Assembly: GCA_015680685.1 (NCBI GenBank)
Contig: MNCI01006893.1
Location: 1 to 64,000, forward strand
Length of the DNA: 64,000 bases
Source: Gnetum montanum
Lineage: Eukaryota > Streptophyta > Gnetopsida > Gnetales > Gnetaceae
Direction: 5' to 3'
Shown here one piece after another: positions 10,987 to 22,852 of this stretch. The notes beneath the pieces were generated by a model. It saw nothing but the letters and a program-made list of their open reading frames with translations. It did not search any database and was not told the DNA's origin. Position 1 is the first letter of the stretch. Each line of letters starts with the position of its first letter. The translations under genes were made by a program, and so were the position numbers.

Positions 10987-11523
10987 TTGCCATTTCCTTC
11001 TACATTTTTTAATTGTTGTCCTGCATGCTCTCTTCACCACTAGTTGATGTAGGTTAGACCTCATTGTCTATTCCTTTGGAACCCTACTAGACAAAAGCCA
11101 AAGTGTATCTTTGGCACTTAACCAAAATTCTAGGCACTTAGGAGAGCATAGCTGGCTATAGCGTAGCGAGCATAGCACCAAAGTTAGCCATTTTAGCAAC
11201 TTTCATAGTTAGCATTTTTCTGCATTTTCATACTTAGCATTTTTTTCTACACTTTCATACTTAGCCAAATTTTTGTAGTTTCATACTTAGCCAAATTTTC
11301 TACAGTTTTACACTTAGTTAATTTTTTTTCAGTTTCGATACTTCATCATTTTTTTGCATTTTTACACTTAGTAGCCATTTTTCTACATTTTTATACTTAG
11401 TGATTTTTTTGCTACTAGCAGACTTAGTCATTTTTTTTTGCATTTTAAGAGTTAGCCATTTTTTTATTGCAAATAGCAACTCTCTCAACTTGATCTATGA
11501 ACATGAATCGAGATTAACCTTCC
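10987..11523 (+). other. F leader with 'CATACTTAGCCA' repeats
   Basis: This is the non-coding leader between PBS and gag. From 11,190 to 11,470 it consists of degenerate units of about 35-40 bp of the type 'TTTTTCTACATTTTCATACTTAGCCAT', about seven or eight of them. Confidence 0.65.
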
Positions 11524-14330
11524 ATGTCGATGTTTGATACATTTGACACCATGATCCACCCAAAGCATGTCATGCTAAGCCATAAACAATACAATTTGGT
11601 TTGTGCTAAAATCCAAGCAAGATTACTAATGGATTTCCTTGACTTGGAGGAAAAATAGGACTACAAATGAGTCTATCGAGATGAACGGAAGTACAACCTC
11701 TCCTTGTTCGACATAATCCCACTCACGGAGTCCTACCACTGGCTATTACCCTAACTCATCCATGCAAACAAGCATGATGCAAGGAAAATCTATAAGGAAG
11801 CCTAATAGGAGGAAGAAGATGAGCTTGAGGCCTGCTCTGAATGTAAGAGCCCCCTCGACACTATCTTCCAATAACTACTTCCTAGTACAGCCCCTCCTTG
11901 GTTTGGTTCACCCATCCTCTCCAAGATGGTGACCATGCCAATTCAACCTTTCTTGCAAGTGAACGTTGCATTTGTCCAACCTATGCTCATGTAGGGGCCA
12001 TGTCTCAGCCCTTGATGACTTAGGCATCGTACATCCCTCTTATCTCATCGGCACCCACATCATCCATCGAAGACACTCATATGTGGCCTACCTCAATCAC
12101 TATGCCCATAACTTAGCTGATGTGTCAACTAAACTAGTCTACTATGATGTTAAACTAGCAACAATTGTGCACTACGACGTTAAACTAGTAATGACCATCC
12201 ACTACAACATTAAACTGAAAAACTCTGTAACCAAAAATCTGATCCTATGCTATGTAACCAACATAAGCCCAGACAATGCAACTAGTTGATACATCCCCAA
12301 GCTTGGATCAGGCATTCCAACTGATCCAAAGTTTGATGAAGGAGATTAACCAACTCAAATCTAGCTTCTCTGAAATTGTCAAGGTGGTGGACTTCTACCA
12401 AGATGACCCCATAAGTCCTATGGTCCCATCCCTAACTCTCCTAAATGGGGTCTAGCTACCTCAACTCACCAAGTACAATGGTAAAGGAAATCCCAATGCA
12501 CACATCATCACATTTCAATCCAAGTGCCTGCTGCTTCAAGCTTGGCCACATTCCATTGTGCATGTGTTTCCCATGTCACTCACTAGCAAGGCCTTAGATT
12601 GGTATTGTGCGCTATCCAAGGCCTCAATCTCTTCTTTGGAGGATCTCATAAGCTAGTTTGTGAAACACTTTAGGTATAGCCTAAAGCCTAAAGCAATCCT
12701 TAACAAACTCATTTAGGTCAAGCGAGGAACCCAAGAGCCCATGCCAAAATTCCTCCAATATTGGAACACTGCATTTAGCGAAATGTGTGAACCCCTAGTA
12801 GAGATGCATCTACTAGCCATCTTCAAAGGTGCAATGAATGGCTTCATTAAGTCTAAACTATATTACCTAGTCCTAAAGTCCCTTAGCCAAGACTTTGCCC
12901 AAACAAAGGGGATAGAAGAGGTAGCCTAAGCCAGTAATGACATGGTCTACGTGGCCTATAGAAATCAACATGTGCACAAGAAAAATGAAATAGTGGCCAT
13001 AAGCACAAAATTAATCAACTAGGGCCCAATGGCTAAGAAGCCTAAGGCTCTAGCTCAGAAAGTTTCCAACTCTTGCGCCAACTTGCCTACATTAGCAATG
13101 GCTACCCTAAGGCCCAACTATGAGCACAAGGACCACTCAAAGTATACACCACTACCAATGGAGCTCTCTGAATTGCTGGAGCAACTCTTAAAAGCTAGGA
13201 AAATCCAATACAAACATGTATCAAAGATTGCCCACTAAAAACATGACAAGTACTATGAACTACTAAGGAATCCCACCTTAGCAGTACCAAACGAGCCCCC
13301 AGTCCCACAACACTTCAAGCTAGACCAATACTATCATTACCACTAGCTGTTTGGTCATAGTACAAATAGCTGTCATACTTTGTAAGATGACCTACAGAGA
13401 ATGATAGAATGGGGCCAATTGGTGCTCAATGCAGTAAGTCAATCCAATGCAAATGATGCCCCCTACATCATAAACTCCATTAGCATAGGTGGCGAGTCTA
13501 AACCTACACAACAACCTTTTGTGATCTACATGCCTCCTAGCAAGGCAAGGATCCCCTTGGCCTCCACAAGCAAGAGACCCCCTTTTATTATCAAAGTACC
13601 ACCTTGAGCACCCACAACACCCTTTGTGGTTAAGATCCCAAACCAATCATCTGCTAAGACGTTAAATTGACAACCAAGCCAATCATTTACTAAGATGTTA
13701 AACTAGAATGATGCAACAACAACAACCACTAAGCAACCTTTTGTCATCAAGGTGCCACAATAAGTTAGCCCCACAACAACTCCTAAACCATTGTTTGTCA
13801 TAAGGATGTCACAACATGATGGCCCCTCACCTACCTAAAGCCCAACAGTGGGTAACATCTTAGCCTCTCTTCCTGGAAGGTTGATCCTACTAACAACCTA
13901 GGTAGGCCTACAAAATGGTAATGCAAGAGGATGAACAAGCACCTTGCAACTCCTATGGCTGAAGCAAACACCACAACTAGTAAGAAACAACTAGACACTG
14001 GGGTCCCTACCCCCAAGTAGGCTAGGAAACCCAAGCCCAAGTCCCCTTTGCGGAAGATCTATCTCTCAAGCTGCATGGAGGAAGTCAAGGCCAACATAAT
14101 AGTTGACTACAAGGAGTTCGTAGCTGCACTAACCTAGGTGAAACAAATGCTCAAGGAAAAAAACACAATGTTAAGCTTGTACAACTTGGTCATGAACTTA
14201 TTTTCTCACCACCAAGTGTTGGCCAGCATGTTTGCCTCCATTCCTATTATGGAGGAAATCCCTGCAAATGAGAACACCATTTATGCAACAATTTTGCTCC
14301 TTGCATCATAATAATTAGGTTCAACATCCC
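11524..14330 (+). pseudogene. Tat-like gag of F
   Basis: The likely start is ATG 11,524 (MSMFDTFDTMIHPKHVMLSH). HKQYNLVCAKIQARL matches the B gag at about 58,370. The capsid-like core is at 12,545-12,930: PMSLTSKALDWY.ALSKASI, SSLEDLI, MPKFLQYWNTAF and FKGAMNGFIKSKLYYL. The blocks LDWY, SLEDL and the terminal 'T.GIEEVA' match Tat/Gypsy retrotransposon gag. Near 13,330-13,412 is a YHYHQLFGHSTNSCHTL-like segment corresponding to the zinc-knuckle-like 'YH...GH.T..C..L' region of Tat gag. The frame is broken by stops (mainly TAG) and shifts. The stretches at 12,138-12,217 and 13,651-13,705 hold the 'ATGATGTTAAACTAG' repeats and may not be coding. Confidence 0.75.
12138..12217 (+). repeat. Three 31-bp repeats 'CTATGATGTTAAACTAG' inside gag region
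   Basis: Units are TACTATGATGTTAAACTAG (12,140), ACTACGACGTTAAACTAG (12,171) and ACTACAACATTAAACTG (12,201), spaced about 31 bp. Two more occur at 13,651-13,705. They are the same motif as the 3' arrays at 15,460-15,600 and, inverted, at 45,690-46,070. Confidence 0.75.
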
Positions 14331-14337
14331 TAGTGTT

Positions 14338-14680
14338 TCATGATGATGTAGTCAATATCAACCTTGAATGAGGGAAGGTCACTACAACTCTGTTGTTAAT
14401 TAGCATACATGTTGGGTAGTGCAACATTCGTAGAGTGCATGTTGATGATGGTGTAGCAACAAATGTAGTCATGTACTTCGTCATCAACAAGCTAGGCTTG
14501 GTAGCCAAAATTAGGCCAACCAAAACCATGTGTCCAAAATCCTTCAATGGATCACATGTCATTGTCAGGGGTATAATCAGCTTAACCTTTGTGGTAGGAG
14601 AGAAATTCCCCACTAGCATAGATTTCACTGTCATAGAAGAGATGCCAGGTTTTAACCTAATCTTTGGCAAGCCTTAGCTA
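14338..14680 (+). pseudogene. Retroviral-type aspartic protease of F
   Basis: Plus-strand translation gives VHVDDGVATNVVMYFVINKL followed by ..P.KSFNGSHVIVRGIISL, FVVGEKFPTSIDFTVIEEMP and FNLIFGKP. This is the whole Gypsy/Tat protease-like fold in order: the active-site loop ('h.DDG.a.N'), the 'f.G....v.G.I.l' strand and the terminal 'yNlllGrp'. The canonical D-[ST]-G triad reads DDG here. Similarity to B (54,240-54,560, minus strand) continues to about 14,960 and then stops. No reverse transcriptase follows. Confidence 0.8.
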
Positions 14681-14960
14681 TCCCAACTATAGGTCATCTC
14701 CTCTCCCATTCATCAAGAAATCCATCGTCCATATGAAGGTGGTCAAGTTATGATCCATGGTAATAACATCCCTCCTCTAGCTACTCGTAACATAGACATG
14801 GAGCAAGTGCCAGAGGTGGAGTTTCTTGGTGGTACACTTGTGGCAACCAACGCAATGCTTAAGGCTAACACACTTGAACGAGTGGTTGAAGCTAATAGCC
14901 TCCTAGAGGATCCTAAGCCTTGCATGCCTGCTAATCCATGCTCGGTTGGGCCATGCATTT
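14680..14960 (+). pseudogene. Post-protease linker of F, last coding block before the pol deletion
   Basis: VIIHGNNIPPLATRNIDMEQ-like sequence pairs with the B minus-strand text below 54,240 (GGTGATAACATTATTCCTTT). Beyond about 14,960 F continues with non-coding 3' sequence, while B continues, after inserts, to RT. The deletion junction is therefore near 14,940-14,970. Confidence 0.6.
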
Positions 14961-15119
14961 TTGGTTTTTGCTTGCATTGCATTTGTTCATACATTTACAT
15001 TTCACCTGCTTGCCTAGTTTACACACTACTTTCCTTTGTTGATGCATCCATTCACTTATCTTATGCATTGCATTTGAAAAACATAAAAAACACATAAAAA
15101 TAAATCATAAAACTACAAA

Positions 15120-15620
15120 ATCACATGGCCTAAAAAGGCCTTAAACTAGCCCATGTTCCAAAAGGGCCCTAAACTAATCTACAGTCCACCATGGCCTTAA
15201 ACTAGAAATCATGGCCCGAAAAGGCCTTAAACTACTGTTGCTGTCTAAAATGGCCTAAAACTATTTCTCGTTGCATTTTCTTCCTTTCATTTGTGTAGTT
15301 TAACTTTGTTACACAGTTGCTACTTGATGTTGTTTTTCTAGTTGATTTTTGTAGGATCTTGTAAGCACATAACATGACTACGCATGCAACATTTCACCTC
15401 ACATAAGCAAGGTAAGCACTCATCCACCATGATGCAAAAAACTAGCACAAAGAGTCCACTATGAGTATAAACTGGCACAGATCATCCTTGGGTCATGACA
15501 TTAAACTAGAATAATAGCTCATCCACTACGATGTTAAACTAGCACACAATAATCTGCTAGGACTATAAACTAGAACTACACAATATACTAAGATCTTAAA
15601 ACTATGTTTACACACTCACA
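15120..15620 (+). repeat. F 3' repeat arrays: 'GGCCTTAAACTA' then 'TATGATGTTAAACTAG'
   Basis: From 15,120 to 15,265, units of roughly 30-40 bp contain 'AAAAGGCCTTAAACTA' (five or more). From 15,455 to 15,605, units of roughly 30-35 bp contain 'TACGATGTTAAACTAG' in degraded form (four or five). B has the same two arrays in the same order and relative orientation at 45,600-46,075. Confidence 0.75.
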
Positions 15621-15789
15621 ACATCATTTCCTCCCACCATTATATTGATCTTTTAAAGCACCTACCATTAGTGTGGCCTTTGGGGCACTTGCTGCATCAT
15701 TGCACTAGCACTTTCATTAGCTTCTTAAGCCCTTGCAACTAGCACAACATTTGATGGATTTGGAACATATTCACATCTAGCACTTGCAA

Positions 15790-16736
15790 CATCTTCACAT
15801 CTAGCATTTGCATTTGCATTTCATGTTGTATGTGGTTTTCTTGTCTTCTCAGAGTTGTGTTTGTAGGACGAAGCCTCGAAGGTGATCATGCAGAGATGCA
15901 TCTCATCGTAGTAATAAGTCACCATATCGCTTCAATGTGCATGATTAGACTAGTTAAGCCACTCAAGAGTGCACATCCCCCTCATCCTATTATAGCCTAT
16001 GCACATCTACTACTTCATCCCAATATCCTCTCATCCCCTACATACTCATGATTGCACATTCCTCTGATGCATATACACTATGATGCATATGACATTCTCT
16101 TCATGTCAATTGTAGAACCCATGGTAGATGTAATGCAACTCATCCCATGGGGAGCCTATGTTGGCTGGTCAAAGCCCAAGTAGATGTAACACAACTCATA
16201 CTTGGGAGGAAACACCTATCCTACAAACGCGATGTGGTTGCATCAAAACAAAGCCCATGTACTTGATGGCCAACTTATAGCTAGCATTCAGTAGTAAGCT
16301 AAACCCAATGGAGGTTGGCCTTACAGCAAAGCAAGAAAGCAAAAAAGAAAGGGAAGAAGCACATCCCTAAGAAAATTGACAACGTTACAATTTTGCAACC
16401 AACAGCCTTGAGTCCACACCTTGACTCTCTCATAAGCATTCTGACAAGAGGTCAACATTTTAGGGGTAAGCCACTTCATGTCATGATCGCTATCAACTAT
16501 GTTGACTTTTCATCTTGCATGAGGATACATTGTTTGCGTTTTATTTCCTCTACTTGCATTTGATCTCCCTAACACATTACCTACACCCTTTTCCCTCAAC
16601 ATACCCTTATCCAAAACACTCTTAAACATGGTGGAATGACACCCAATCTAGTATTAACAAGTGATGTTGATGCCACATCTACTATGATTTTTTGCAATTC
16701 TTTATCGACGTCTCTTGGGCCACTCCTCTAGATGTC
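15790..16736 (+). other. F 3' non-coding region conserved with B
   Basis: No long frame is present. 16,110-16,240 holds a two-unit repeat (GGTAGATGTAATGCAACTCA and AAGTAGATGTAACACAACTC), matched in inverse at 45,090-45,160 of B. The last block before the PPT, TCTCTTGGGCCACTCC, is also identical or nearly so in B. Confidence 0.6.
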
Positions 16737-16752
16737 AACAAAGAGGGACCAT
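16737..16752 (+). other. Polypurine tract of F
   Basis: AACAAAGAGGGACCAT lies directly before the 3' LTR. On its minus strand B has CAACAAAGAGGGGCCAA before its 3' LTR. Confidence 0.75.
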
Positions 16753-18426
16753 TGAAACACCACAAAATTTTGGGTCTTGGCATCTTGACTACAAATTTGG
16801 CTAAGTCTCAAAGTGGTGGAACTTTGCCCAAATTTTTCTAAATGTTCAGTGTAGTTAGCTCGAATTTCCAGATTTGCAAGATTTTTATAAGTGTCAGAAT
16901 GATGGCACTTTCTACAAATTTGTCTAACTGTTGGGACCATACTCTCTACTATAATAGAGCATAGTCAGATATAATGATCAATGGCTAGTTTTGTAGAATT
17001 TTTCTAAGTGTTGTACTAAGCTTGCATTTCCCTTGCTACACTATAGAGTGTACCTAGTGTAGCCAGCATGGGACAGCAGTTTTGTAAACTTTTTTCTAAC
17101 TGCTGAGTTACGTGTCCCACGTGTAACATAGGGAAAGTGTAGTAAGTTGCAGAAATTTTTCTAAGTATTGTGCTATGCTTCCATTGTCCATACTATTGTC
17201 TAGAGTGTAGCCAATGTGGCTAACACCTTAGTGGCTAGGTTTGCCTAAGTGTCAAGTTGAAAGTTGTCAAGCTAGCTCAACATGGAAGAGGCATTTGGTA
17301 GATTTTCTAACTCTTGAGGCTACCCCTCCTACTACTTTTCAAAGTGTAGCTAACATAACAAGAACAAGGACTATAATTTTGACTAGATTCTTCTAAGTTT
17401 CAATGCTATGCCCTATTCCCGAGCAGCATCCTATGTCCCCTGCATAACACGAGACGAGTGTAGCAGCTAGAGTTAGAAAACTTTTTGAACTTTTCTTGTC
17501 ACCTTTGGACTTAGAAAATTTTCTAAATTTTTCTTGTAGTCTCACCTACTAAACTACCAAATGGCATCTAATTTGCATTTTGGGCTAACCCTAGCCCTAT
17601 AAATACCCCATACATCCTAATGTTTTAGGGGTTGGATGGGCTTCCATTTTTCGCTAGTTGGCAGTTGCCACTTTCATTTGGCATTTGGCATTTTGGCACT
17701 TAGCACTTAGCTCTGTAGGAAAATGAGACCCAAAGCACACCATATTGGCAAAGAGGCATCCCTACACTACATAGTACACCACAATCCTATTGTAGCCTTG
17801 CACCACACAGTACATTATAGCCTTGTTACAGCCTTGCAGAACACCACACGGTACACCATGATAGCTAAGTTGGTAGGCATGGTTCATCATGGCGAGCACT
17901 AGACTTCATGGCTCGACATCATCGAGACTGTGACTACACTCCCACTATGCCTATTACATATTGTGTACCTTTTGAGACCCTTTTGGAATTAACTACACTC
18001 CCATTTGGGTTGGTGTTCCATTTTTCTCTTTAATTTCTAGTATTTTCTTGCATTTTTCTTGCATTTTTTCAATTTTTTTCACATGTTGTCACACTATAAT
18101 ACTCTTGGGTTATAATATCTATGGGTTGACACCCTTGTTTTGGTCAAAACCCTTAACTACGCTTGCCCCTATTTCATGGCTACACTCAACACATCGTGAA
18201 ACATGACTTTGACACTTAGCCCCATTTTTGTGTTGTTTGCATTTGCATTTCGGATAACCATGCCACCCCCTAGTTGCACCCACCACCTTGGTTGCAACCA
18301 AAAAAGCTCCTATTCAATCCACAAGACTATTTAGGGTTTTCTACCTCCATTTTCTAGTAAGGCCCTCACACAGAGGCAGGGTTAAGGCTATGCATTCGTT
18401 AGCCACCAACATTTTCTGTCATTACA
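16753..18426 (+). repeat. 3' LTR of F
   Basis: Begins TGAAACACCACAAAATTT and ends TTTTCTGTCATTACA. The TATA box is at 17,598-17,605. It is followed by the second TCCCCT at 18,427-18,432. Confidence 0.85.
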
Positions 18427-18432
18427 TCCCCT

Positions 18433-18830
18433 TTCTCTAATGCATAAAGATCATAAGTTAGTTTTAGCTTTGATGTGAGAAAGACCATATTTTTTTCATG
18501 ATGAAGATCTCTTATTCATAGAAATTGGAAAAATAGATAACATGGTCTATCTTCTTTACAAAATTATTTACTCAATATCTTGATAGTGTAGGACATGATC
18601 TAAATAACAAAGTGGCGTTCTACATAAAAAGCATAAAAATTTATTAGTAAAACCACAAGAATTAAAACATAAAGCAAAAAATATAAAATGACCTAAGGAA
18701 AAAGAAAAATGAATAAGAAAAGAAACATTTAAAGAAAAGTAAAATTTAATTTAAAGAAAAAGAAAAATTATGACATTGTTAACAAAAAAAAGTGCAAAAT
18801 ATATTTATTAGTTACTGATTAATGATGGGA
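18433..18830 (-). mobile_element. Right part of E2 region X and its A/T-rich start
   Basis: This is the continuation of 8,841-9,127 across F. It aligns with D 25,950-26,390, including an A-rich stretch (18,620-18,790, plus-strand view) that follows the polypurine tract in all copies of this family. Confidence 0.7.
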
Positions 18831-18855
18831 TAACTTACCCATAACTAAACCCATG
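18831..18855 (-). other. Degraded internal polypurine tract of E2
   Basis: The minus strand reads GGGTTTAGTTATGGGTAAGT at the place where D has TTTAGTTGTGGGGGAGATAC and A has TTAGTCATGGGGGAGATGGC. Confidence 0.6.
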
Positions 18856-21800
18856 GGAAAATGTTCAAAAATACCACATATTCATAGGGCCACATACTAT
18901 AGGTTTTCTAGTTACGAGCCTCAGTGATTTATGTCTATGTCTATGGTTTTAATTAATGTTAATGATAACTAAGCTTTGATTAGTTGGAGATGCATATCTT
19001 GTTAGAATAAGAGGTATTTCTATTAGAAAGGTTGAGATATATTTTATTTCTTATTTTTAATTTTGGATTTTAGATATCTATTTCCACCTTCTTTTTAGTG
19101 TGTATGGTCTAGGTAAAGTTTATCTTTTTATAGGTTATCTATGTAAGTCATTTCCTTATTGTAGGAACTAATAAGTTGTTGAGATGTTTTCATGCATGTT
19201 TTAGACAATTTAATCCTTCCTAGCATGGAGGTATCTTTTTGTTTAGTAGTCATTATATCTTTATGTTCTTGAACACATACTTGTTTCTCAAGTTTGTTAT
19301 AGCCTAGTGTTATAGTTGCATTTATGATTTGAACTTTTTTCTGATAACTACATCCTATATCCTTGTATGTAATGTATGAAATTTTTTGTCTTTACATCAC
19401 GTGATGTTTAGTTTCCTGAATGATATTCAAGAAAATGTCTTAGATTCCTAGCGTAGGATTAATAGTGCTAAGTCATTTTCTTCTCATGATAATAGGAAAA
19501 TTCCCTTTACTATTATCAACATTGATCATAAGGAAATTTGTTAGATTAGACCACCCACTAATGATGGTCAACACAACCTCCACCAATTCCAAGGAAATAG
19601 TGATGGATTGATCATCAATCTCTAGCCTGACGTTGCATGTCTGAAGAGGTGAAACATTCCAAATTGTATAAATTTATTTTGAAATTAAGTTGACTTCAAA
19701 ACCTAAGTCGAGTATAACCTTACAAAAATTGAGTCTAGTATAACCTTTTGTAATACATTTCTTGTGATCTACAAATAGATTAGAGGACTTCCGAGATCAA
19801 TTCATTTCTTAGAAAGATTACCTACTTTTATCCAATTATAACTACATGGATTAAATGGACTATTTGTACATTAGAAGCATTTTGATTTAAAGCTTGTTTT
19901 GATGCCATATAGAATGTTATTACTATAGGATCTAGAGCCACAAATGCTGGTGTGGGTTTGGTTGTAGTGGCTATTCTAAAGAATGATTATTTCCAAGGCT
20001 TATGCATAGAGACATTTAAATTACCATCCATCTATAAGTTCATAACTCTTGTGGCATTTCTTTGTTGTCATTGTGAAGGGATTTCATCTTTATTAAGTAA
20101 AGTAGATGGCACTATATTTTGAGTGTAAGGTAGAGGGTATTAGTGATGTTGAAGAGCATAGGAAGATGATTTAGTTCATGAAGTAATAGATTTGTGGTAC
20201 TTAGGAGGTTATTAGTAAGGAGTAGAAACATGTGTAGTGGACCCTCTTAGGGATATAGGTGCTTGGACTTAATAAGTGTAGGGATTAGGTTTCTTGTTAG
20301 AATATTGCTACCTTGGTTTTGGTAGTACTCATGAAGTTGCCATGGATCCTCACTTGGAAAATATGGTTGTTGTAGATAGGATTATTGGTAGTTGTCTTAA
20401 GGATAAGGCAACCTCTTGGGTATCTGCCTCTTGATGAACTTTGGATTTAAAGAATAAAGCGCAAACTCTTGGAGATGTGACATCATAAGATAACAAACCT
20501 TAGGGTATTTGTATTGGTAAATGTCATAATTGTCATATCTAAGTGTGTAACCTTTTCCACTACAATTACTTTTCCTTTTTGCTAGTAATAGCTTCAATCT
20601 ATATCCTTTTTCTTTCTTTTGTTCTTATCTATAGCTTTGTCTTGCTTTTCTTTTTCCTCTAAAATATTTAATGTAGTTTGAAGTTTTTCATCTATTTAAT
20701 CCCACATTTTATCAAACTTAGCTAAGAATTTTTAGATTGATTTTTGAATAGGCAAGGTTTTTCTTTAAACCACTTCCTCTAATGATGCTCCTTCATCCAG
20801 TTCATAGAGACGAATCTTCTTTTTATGGATAGAGGAATCTCTCTTATACTCTTGTTTACTCTTTCTCTTACTGAGTTCTCCTTCTTCATTAGTCACTTAA
20901 TTTATTTTGAATTTAGTGAGCTCCCATTTTTGATAATAATCCTTAGGTGTAGGCCCTAAGTGTTTCTATGGTATTATTTCTAGGTTCATCTATAATGTGG
21001 TGTAGTTATTTACTTTGAAAAAATCCATGGCCTAGACATTTGTAAAGAAGAGAATAATATGTACCTAAGGTTACATTAGGGGATTAAATATTTTCTTGTT
21101 TTTACCCCTAGATTTACTTCCTCAAGTTGGACACTTAGGAGTACATTTAATACTTATCATTCAACAACTTTAACATTGTACTTAACCTTCTAAGGGATTT
21201 CGACTTCAAGGACTGGTATCAAATTTCAACTTTTAAAATGAATTCCTTGGAAAGTGTTTTAACCTTTTTCACTAATTCTCCATAATCTACAAGATATATA
21301 CATCATAGAAGACTTATAAACAATGTTGTGGATTTTTATTACAGTCAAAGTTAGGAATGTTATTCATATCTAGTAGTTTAATTTAGCTATCCCTCTCATG
21401 CTTGATAGGAATGTTGATCATGCTTTTGGTAGAAAATCATGATTCTTCATAATAATCATGATCATCATGGTTCCTATCATAACCATGTCTTCTTTGGTGT
21501 TTCCTAATATGACTTTGTTATTATCTATGCCTATCTTCTCACTATCATGTACATTCTCTTCGACCATTCCTACAATGGTCTCTTTTGTCATATTCACTAG
21601 GTCTACAATTCTTATCACTTCTAAGTTGGTTATATTCATCCTTATTAGAGCTTAATGAGGATGAGGATGAGGAAGGTGATGAACTAAGAGAGTTATGCTA
21701 GCTTTCTCTCTTGTCATAACCCCTTTGATGTGCACTAGGTGGCCTACAAGAAGACCCAGGCTTGGAGATCTCTCATGTATTGGGTTTTATCCTCTCGTTT

Positions 21801-22328
21801 CCTTAGTTGCTTGCCAAGGTCAATTATAACCATGGATTATTCATGTCATATCCACTAAGAGGGTGGAGGATTTTAGTGATGATATTCATCAAATTAATAC
21901 TAAGTGTCTTCCTTTTCTAATGGTAATGTCAAGTATATGGTATCTCCTTTTTCTTTGAAAGCTTCATGGTGTGCCTCCATAAAATGATCCTTTTATAGTT
22001 GAGACTTAGTGGGTTGGTAGGCTCAAGAAATTTCATTAGCTAGCATATAGTTTGAAGAAGCTGCTTCAAGTTCGAACTTTATCATTGCTACCATAAGCAT
22101 TGATGAAATTGAGTGATCAATTAGTAACATTATGTTGCTTTCTAAGTTCCTTCATTGTAGTTGTTCATCTTAATGAAGAATGAAAGTGATATCCATATGG
22201 TATGGATCTAGATGCTAGTATACAATCTTTATTTATTATCACACTTTGTTTCTATTCTGAATGGTTCTATCACATCCATTTGTTAAATCATTAACATGTG
22301 GGAAATTTACCCTATAAGAAGAAGACAT
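18856..22328 (-). pseudogene. Athila-like gag-protease of E2, without RT or integrase
   Basis: ATG at 22,328 starts MSSSYRVNFPHVND, which matches MSSSSYRHDDIKLP of A (29,571). A Ser-rich stretch (21,700-21,640) followed by an Asn/Asp-rich stretch matches A near 30,200-30,300. KGKVIVVEKV at about 20,560 matches KGKATIVEEV of A. The protease region lies at 19,780-19,490: KVILDLGFEVNLISK, LEIDDQSITISLELVEVVL and NFLMINVDNSKGNFPI. The active site reads D-L-G, as in Athila proteases. After about 600 bp of poorly recognised coding sequence the text reaches the internal polypurine tract. There is no room for RT, RNase H or integrase. D has the same layout, so this looks like a non-autonomous subfamily. 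Many stops. Confidence 0.7.
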
Positions 22329-22440
22329 CCTATAAGTGGTAAGTGTCAATTTAAATAAAATATTATTACCTTTCAAATGATTAATTATTTTATACTCTAA
22401 TAAAAATCCTTGAATAATTATATCTAAAATGCTAACACTA

Positions 22441-22460
22441 ATTCTTGGCAATAATACTAA
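22441..22460 (-). other. Degraded primer-binding site of E2
   Basis: The minus strand reads TTAGTATTATTGCCAAGAAT directly after the LTR end ATTCATCA, a transition-mutated version of TTGGTGCCATTGCCGGGGAC. Confidence 0.7.
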
Positions 22461-22690
22461 TGATGAATGACTAAATCCCATATGCCTAATCATACAACAT
22501 ACAAGTGTTCCCATGCAATTAGGTCAAATTTCGGTACTGAGACTAGTTTAAATACCTTAGATACTTATGTTTTAGTGTGCTTATGATCTTTTCAATCACA
22601 CTTGTGTGGGCTTGAAGTCATAGTATTAAGTGTGATCGAGACACATAATTTAGATATTAAATTATAAAAGTTTTAAACTATTTAACCTAT
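22461..22690 (-). repeat. 5' LTR of E2, truncated
   Basis: On the plus strand it starts TGATGAATGACTAAATCCC, matching TGATGAGCAGTGGATACCC of D and TGATGAGTGGCGAGGTACC at 80. Similarity fades after about 200 bp. Confidence 0.55.
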
Positions 22691-22847
22691 GTATATGGTC
22701 TAAGGACACATTTTTCATTGTCCTTTTTCTTCCCCTACAAATGGTTTTTATAGGTTTTGGATGCTAGAAAGACATCTAGGAGGTCCAAGAGATGCCTTCG
22801 CCAAATATTGGGCCTTGACAAGAGACATCTGCCAAGTGATGAAGATA
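22691..22847. other. Unassigned 150-bp tract between two LTRs
   Basis: A plus-strand frame (MLERHLGGPRDAFAKYWALT...) runs from 22,761 after an acceptor-like TTTTTATAG. I recognise no family. It lies between the truncated E2 LTR and the D LTR. Confidence 0.4.
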
Positions 22848-22852
22848 CCTAA

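Larger units (their letters stand above)
9128..18426 (+). mobile_element. Tat-like LTR retrotransposon F without pol, complete between LTRs
   Basis: The element is 9.3 kb: 5' LTR 9,128-10,962, PBS, gag and protease 11.5-14.7 kb, a long repeat-bearing 3' region (15.0-16.7 kb), PPT, and 3' LTR 16,753-18,426. It is related to B in gag, protease, 3' region, PPT and LTR start (TGAAACACCAC). B keeps RT, RNase H and integrase where F goes from just after the protease (about 14,960) to the 3' region, so F lost pol and could only have moved with enzymes supplied in trans. It sits inside E2: D supplies the matching empty site at about 25,900-25,980. LTRs differ widely by eye and by indels (9,420-9,530 is missing from the 3' LTR), so it is old. 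Confidence 0.85.
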
